Positions 60,707-64,000 of a DNA stretch of 64,000 bases are shown one piece after another. The stretch's first letter is position 1, and each line of letters begins with the position of its first letter. The stretch is from the NCBI RefSeq assembly GCF_042432825.1, contig NZ_JBHLWN010000045.1, positions 1-64,000 on the forward strand, written 5' to 3'. Both the position numbers and the translations under genes were made by a program. The notes under the pieces were generated by a model, which was not told the origin of the DNA, ran no database searches, and worked only from the letters and a program-made list of their open reading frames with translations. This stretch comes from Gordoniibacillus chartarius (lineage in GTDB: Bacteria; Bacillota; Bacilli; Paenibacillales; NBRC-103111).

Positions 60707-60740
60707 TTCCGACGCTATTGCAGCGTCGGAATTTTTTTTA
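60707..60740 (+). terminator. Terminator of the Spo0E-type gene
   Basis: Perfect 10-bp stem ttccgacgct / agcgtcggaa, 5-base loop, eight T. Confidence 0.92.
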
Positions 60741-60852
60741 TATGTTCGTTCGGCAGGAGAACTTCGTATGAAGTCGAATAAGGTGAGGTAGAATATGGTA
60801 GCGATCGCTGGCGGAAGCGAAATATGCGGAAACGGAAACGAGGTATTGGGGC

Positions 60853-61119
60853 ATGCAGATCCGAATTGAATCGGCGGATATGACGTATACGAAAGAAGAC
60901 GGTTATTTGGGACATGTCGTGTTCGCGGTGGAGAACCACCCGAAGTCCTACGAAATTACGCTGCTCAGCAAGAGCGCAAGGGATTGGTCGTACAGCCTGA
61001 ATTTCGCCCGCGAGTCGGGGGACGAGCTGCTGATCGAGGCGGTTGAGGAAGCGCTCGAAGAGGATGATCGGCTGTTCGACAGTCTTGTGGAAGCGGCGAT
61101 GGCCGCGCTCGACAAATAA
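60853..61119 (+). CDS. Hypothetical protein (88 aa)
   Basis: 88 residues, soluble, acidic, with a beta-rich first half (IRIESADMTYTKEDG, HVVFAVENHPKSYEITLL) and a helical acidic end (EAVEEALEEDDRLFDSLVEAAMAAL). No motif recognised. Single gene. Confidence 0.72.
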   Translation: MQIRIESADMTYTKEDGYLGHVVFAVENHPKSYEITLLSKSARDWSYSLNFARESGDELLIEAVEEALEEDDRLFDSLVEAAMAALDK

Positions 61120-61239
61120 CTGTCATCAAATTGATAACAAATTTTCATCTAATTTTAAGATTCGGCAAGTACAATGAATGCTAAGCTTTGGTGATAGATT
61201 CATAGAATCCGTTGTTGGGATCCACAAGGAGGTAGCGCG

Positions 61240-61467
61240 ATGAAGCTGCTGATCAATGTGCAAGACCGTAGAGTGCCTGTATATTTTACCAAGTTTAGCG
61301 ATAAAGCGATGAATCTGCTCACCCAAACGATCAACCGCAAGCTCGTTAACGGCAAGCGTGCAGTACGGCTGTGCCTGGAGACGCTCATCAGCATAGAGAT
61401 CGTTGACAACGAGGCTATTCTTCACGCATTCAACGAGCAGGATACCGTTGCTCTATCGTTATATTGA
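61240..61467 (+). CDS. Hypothetical protein (75 aa)
   Basis: 75 residues; KLLINVQDRRVPVYFTKFSD at the start and a mix of helix and strand after it, one cysteine, no membrane segment. AAGGAGG ribosome binding site and a strong terminator mark it as a real single gene. No family recognised. Confidence 0.72.
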   Translation: MKLLINVQDRRVPVYFTKFSDKAMNLLTQTINRKLVNGKRAVRLCLETLISIEIVDNEAILHAFNEQDTVALSLY

Positions 61468-61482
61468 ATTCAGAACAATGGG

Positions 61483-61516
61483 AACCGCGGGGCCGCATAG
61501 GCCCCGCGGTTTTTCC
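61483..61516 (+). terminator. Terminator of the 75-aa gene
   Basis: Perfect 12-bp stem aaccgcggggcc / ggccccgcggtt, 5-base loop, ttttt. Confidence 0.93.
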
Positions 61517-61615
61517 GCATGTGCGGGCGAACCGCGAAACTTTCCATCCGATACCGTCGTATCAACATACAGGTTATGGTACAGTGTTATTACGAACGCA
61601 GATGGAGGGAAAGCG

Positions 61616-61831
61616 ATGAAAGTGATTTTCATGCAGAAGCAGGCGGAAGGAGCCCCGGTCGCCATCGATGAGCGGGACTGGTCTGCGGATATGCTCGGCT
61701 CATTGGAGCACGCGAACTATGTCGTATTGAACGGCAAAGAGTTCGAAATGCTGGAAGGCCGGCTTAATTTGGATAGAGGCGCGCTGGAAGTACTCGTCGT
61801 GCCGATCGCATCCTCAAATACAACACAATAA
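61616..61831 (+). CDS. Hypothetical protein (71 aa), first gene of the GspS-family set
   Basis: 71 residues, small and soluble, with FMQKQAEGAPVAIDERDWSADML and LNGKEFEMLEGRLNLDRGALEVLVVP. ATG at 61616 has GGAGGG upstream. No known family recognised. It is followed at 17 bases by the secreted Ser-rich gene and then by the GspS-family enzyme, so a common transcript is likely. Confidence 0.7.
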   Translation: MKVIFMQKQAEGAPVAIDERDWSADMLGSLEHANYVVLNGKEFEMLEGRLNLDRGALEVLVVPIASSNTTQ

Positions 61832-61848
61832 GAACGGAGGAAGGATGC

Positions 61849-62709
61849 ATGAAAGAGCAGGAGAAAATGCCGACGCAGAGCCAAAGCAGCGACAATACCG
61901 CCCCGAAAGCGGCGGGCAAACCGATGAAAGTGCTCTCTACTTCGCTTGGACTTGCGCTCGCCGCCAATTTGCTGGCAGTGCCCGCTGCCGCTTCGGAAGC
62001 GACGGCGCAGCCTAAGCTGGTGGAGTGGTCGACGGAAGCGGTGAAAGCCTATTATGACGCGGCCATCGATTGGAATCTCGTACTGCCGGGCGAGAAGAAG
62101 GAGGAGTCCGGCTCGGCTGCGGCGGCAGCCGGCGGCGCGGGGGCGGTGCCGTCCGGAAGCGGCACAAACACGGTCGTCGTCCATTCGGGCGGCGGACTCG
62201 GCTGGGACGATCTGCTGTTGTACCACTTATTGTTCAATAACGGAGGCGTCTACTCGACGAGCTCCTGGAGCAACTCGCACCGGACGGTATACGCTCATAA
62301 CAATCAAGCTTATCAGCCGCGAACGTATACATCCGATACATTCCAGAGCAAACCGGTTGCGGGCTCCGTCGTCCGTCCGCCGAAAACGTCGGCGTCGTCC
62401 GGATCGTTCACGACGGGCAAGAGCGCGTCGACGAGCACGGCAACCGGATCGACCGGAAGCACGTCAACTGGAACGACAGGAAGCACGTCAAGCGGAACGG
62501 CAGGGAGCGCGTCAAAAGGATCAACCGGAAGCACGTCAAGCGGAACTTCTTCAACAGGCCGAACCGGGACAGCCCCATCGACCTCATCGTCATCGGGCAG
62601 CTTCACGACATCGTCCTCTTCTTCGAAGAGCTCCTCGACTTCCTCCGGCAGCATCGGTGGAAAGTCAAGCGGCTTCAGCTCATCCGGCTCATCGTCATCG
62701 GGCAGCTAA
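61849..62709 (+). CDS. Secreted Ser/Thr/Gly-rich protein of unknown function
   Basis: 286 residues. After a ~27-residue N-terminal tail a hydrophobic segment (LSTSLGLALAANLLAVPAAA) looks like a signal peptide. The middle has a VEWSTEAVKAYYDAAIDWNLV stretch and a GGGLGWDDLLLYHLLFNNGG segment; from about residue 180 the protein is low-complexity, rich in Ser, Thr and Gly with STGSTS-type repeats. No catalytic motif. AGGAGG-type site (acggaggaagg). It sits between a small unknown gene and a GspS-family enzyme. Confidence 0.7.
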   Translation: MKEQEKMPTQSQSSDNTAPKAAGKPMKVLSTSLGLALAANLLAVPAAASEATAQPKLVEWSTEAVKAYYDAAIDWNLVLPGEKKEESGSAAAAAGGAGAVPSGSGTNTVVVHSGGGLGWDDLLLYHLLFNNGGVYSTSSWSNSHRTVYAHNNQAYQPRTYTSDTFQSKPVAGSVVRPPKTSASSGSFTTGKSASTSTATGSTGSTSTGTTGSTSSGTAGSASKGSTGSTSSGTSSTGRTGTAPSTSSSSGSFTTSSSSSKSSSTSSGSIGGKSSGFSSSGSSSSGS

Positions 62710-62721
62710 AGGAGGCGGCCT

Positions 62722-63927
62722 ATGAGCGAAAGCGTATTTCGCGTTGCCGGTTCGCCGGCTGAAGATCGCGCCGCACGGGTTGAGGAGCTAAGCCGGCTCG
62801 GCTTCACATGGGCCGATCTCGACGGGCAGCCCTATTGGCTGGATCAGCTCGTTACGATAGACAGGGCAACGTACGACCGGTTGGTCGACGCCTCGGCCAG
62901 AATATGGGACATATTTGACAAGACGGTTCGCTTCCTGCATGGACGCCGCGATTTGTACCGGATGCTCTCGATCCCCGAAGTGCTGTGGGACGGATTGGAT
63001 CGGCTGCCGCTGAACGAGCCCGGCCACATTAGCCGCTATGCGCGCTTCGACTATTCCGTCGGAACGGACGGCTCCGTGAAGCTGCTGGAGCTGAACGCAG
63101 ATACGCCGACGGCTTACGTTGAAGCTGCGGTTGCTACGCCTTGGCTGTGCGGGCAGCACCCCGGCGTCCGGTCGCCGAACGCCATGCTGCCGAAGCTGCT
63201 GGAGCGGGCGTGGGCGGTGGAACGGCCGGAAGCGGCGTGCTGTGTCGGCTACGGCAAACATGCCGAGGATTCCGGCACGATCGACATGCTGGTGCGCCAC
63301 AGCGGACTCCCGGTGCGCTGCCTGGATACGCTGGAGCTGTCCGTCGACGAAGGCGTATTGAAGGACGGAGCCGGCCGGGCGATCCAGCGCATCTTCATGC
63401 TGTATCCGAAAGAATGGATGGGCATCGACGAGGGCGGCGAGGCGTTGGCTTATGCCGCGGAGACGGGGAACGTAACGATTTTCAATTCGTACCATTCCGT
63501 GATTCTGCAGTCCAAAGGGCTGCAAGCAGTCGTCTGGGGGCTGCACGAGATCGGTGCGCCCGTGTACACGGCGGCGGAGCATGAAGCGATTGAAGCTTAC
63601 ATGCTGCCGACATACAATGAGCCGGTACTCGGCGGAGACTATGTGTCGAAGGCGATGTTCGGCCGCGAGGGCGGCTCGGTCGAGCTGTATGACAGCGACG
63701 GGAAGCTGGCGGTGAAGGATGCGGACGGATACGATACGAGCCGCTGGTTCGGCCGGGTATATCAGGCGCGGGCCGATTTGCCCGAGATCGAGCTGCAGGC
63801 CGGCAGGATGAGGCTGCTGACCGGCATGTTCGTTATCGGCGGCGTTCCGTGCGGAGTCGTCGGCCGCGCCGGCGGACTGATTACGGGGAACGCGAGTTAT
63901 TTTACAGCGATGGGGGTTAGGGAATGA
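62722..63927 (+). CDS. Glutathionylspermidine-synthase-family ATP-grasp protein
   Basis: 401 residues. ATP-grasp ligase of the GspS/YjfC type: RARFDYSVGTDGSVKLLELNAD-like core (here ARFDYSVGTDGSVKLLELN), TPTAYVEAA, NSYHSVILQSKGLQAV, YMLPTY and the C-terminal GMFVIGGVPCGVVGRAGGLIT. No amidase domain. The family joins an amine to a carboxylate; bacterial members of unknown substrate are common outside glutathione users. Gene starts 12 bases after the Ser-rich gene, ends in a four-base overlap (ATGA) with the next gene. Confidence 0.85.
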   Translation: MSESVFRVAGSPAEDRAARVEELSRLGFTWADLDGQPYWLDQLVTIDRATYDRLVDASARIWDIFDKTVRFLHGRRDLYRMLSIPEVLWDGLDRLPLNEPGHISRYARFDYSVGTDGSVKLLELNADTPTAYVEAAVATPWLCGQHPGVRSPNAMLPKLLERAWAVERPEAACCVGYGKHAEDSGTIDMLVRHSGLPVRCLDTLELSVDEGVLKDGAGRAIQRIFMLYPKEWMGIDEGGEALAYAAETGNVTIFNSYHSVILQSKGLQAVVWGLHEIGAPVYTAAEHEAIEAYMLPTYNEPVLGGDYVSKAMFGREGGSVELYDSDGKLAVKDADGYDTSRWFGRVYQARADLPEIELQAGRMRLLTGMFVIGGVPCGVVGRAGGLITGNASYFTAMGVRE

Positions 63928-64000
63928 CCGTAAGAACGCAGCGGATCATTGGGGCTGTGCTGATCGGCGTGCTGGTGATTATCATCATTGCCGTCATAGC
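63924..64000 (+). CDS. Start of a membrane protein gene, cut by the window edge
   Basis: Only the first 25 codons are visible: MTVRTQRIIGAVLIGVLVII and more hydrophobic residues, a membrane segment near the N-terminus. ATGA overlap with the GspS-family gene shows translational coupling. A membrane partner (for example DUF350) is common next to GspS-family genes, but the visible part is too short to tell. Confidence 0.55.
   Translation, partial: MTVRTQRIIGAVLIGVLVIIIIAVI

Noticed and set aside
1..64000. Prophage, insertion sequence, defence island, biosynthetic cluster, tRNA or rRNA genes
   Set aside because: No integrase, transposase, restriction, toxin-antitoxin, NRPS/PKS or structural RNA signature was seen on either strand.

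Overview
The window looks like a chromosomal segment of a spore-forming, Gram-positive member of the Paenibacillaceae (Paenibacillus or a close relative). The reasons are: sporulation genes (ytxC, prkA, a Spo0E-type phosphatase) and an AbrB-type regulator; YesM/YesN-type regulation beside a sugar ABC transporter without its own ATPase; a LiaFSR system; AGGAGG-type ribosome binding sites; fairly high GC; and no phage, IS element, rRNA, tRNA or CRISPR array. The species cannot be settled from the sequence alone.

Layout. 1-1.5 kb: an 11/22-bp tandem repeat running off the left edge, then a membrane diguanylate cyclase. 1.7-6.6 kb: ytxC, thrS behind a T-box leader, a secreted 3D-domain protein and two small unknown genes. 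6.7-8.1 kb: ammonium transporter on the minus strand with a GlnR/TnrA-type site. 8.3-11.7 kb: liaF-liaS-liaR and yugN. 11.7-15.7 kb: HtrA-type protease followed by an OmpR/EnvZ-type two-component pair. 15.8-22 kb: core metabolism (ispH, DAHP synthase, glnA, thpR, serC). 22-25 kb: orphan response regulator, trmL, AbrB, CE7 esterase. 25-33.6 kb: phosphodiester glycosidase pair, then a divergent YesN/YesM two-component system and a CUT1 sugar ABC transporter. 33.6-37.3 kb: thioredoxin-reductase-like flavoprotein, a compact three-gene unknown cluster ending in a YxcD-family gene, aldo/keto reductase. 37.4-41.5 kb: Fur-controlled efeOBU iron uptake. 41.6-44 kb: YitT-type membrane protein, Lrp regulator, a decayed flavohaemoglobin (hmp) remnant behind an intact-looking FNR-type promoter, and a DUF2161 nuclease-like protein. 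44-51.4 kb: prkA, a divergent response regulator/7TMR-DISM kinase pair, a solo cheY, and a kinase with an N-terminal LytTR DNA-binding domain. 51.6-59.1 kb: methyltransferase, M15 carboxypeptidase lipoprotein, DUF2334 protein with FG-GAP-like repeats, PatB-type lyase, TetR-DUF817 pair and small membrane proteins. 59.2-64 kb: DUF2087/GIY-YIG-like protein, Spo0E-type gene, small unknown genes, then a set ending in a glutathionylspermidine-synthase-family ATP-grasp enzyme and a gene cut by the window edge.

How the genes work together. The dominant theme is sensing and envelope stress: six two-component pairs or orphan regulators, LiaFSR and HtrA. A second theme is nitrogen control, with GlnR/TnrA-type sites at both the ammonium transporter and glutamine synthetase. 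A third is iron and redox (efeOBU under Fur, the FNR-type site, the flavoprotein). I found no defence island, mobile element or clearly new multi-gene system. The most unusual items are the hmp remnant with a retained FNR-type promoter, the LytTR-PAS-kinase fusion, the htrA leader whose Shine-Dalgarno sequence lies in a perfect 12-bp inverted repeat, the DUF2087/GIY-YIG-like fusion, and the small unknown genes beside the GspS-family enzyme. All functional assignments come from reading motifs by eye, with no database search.
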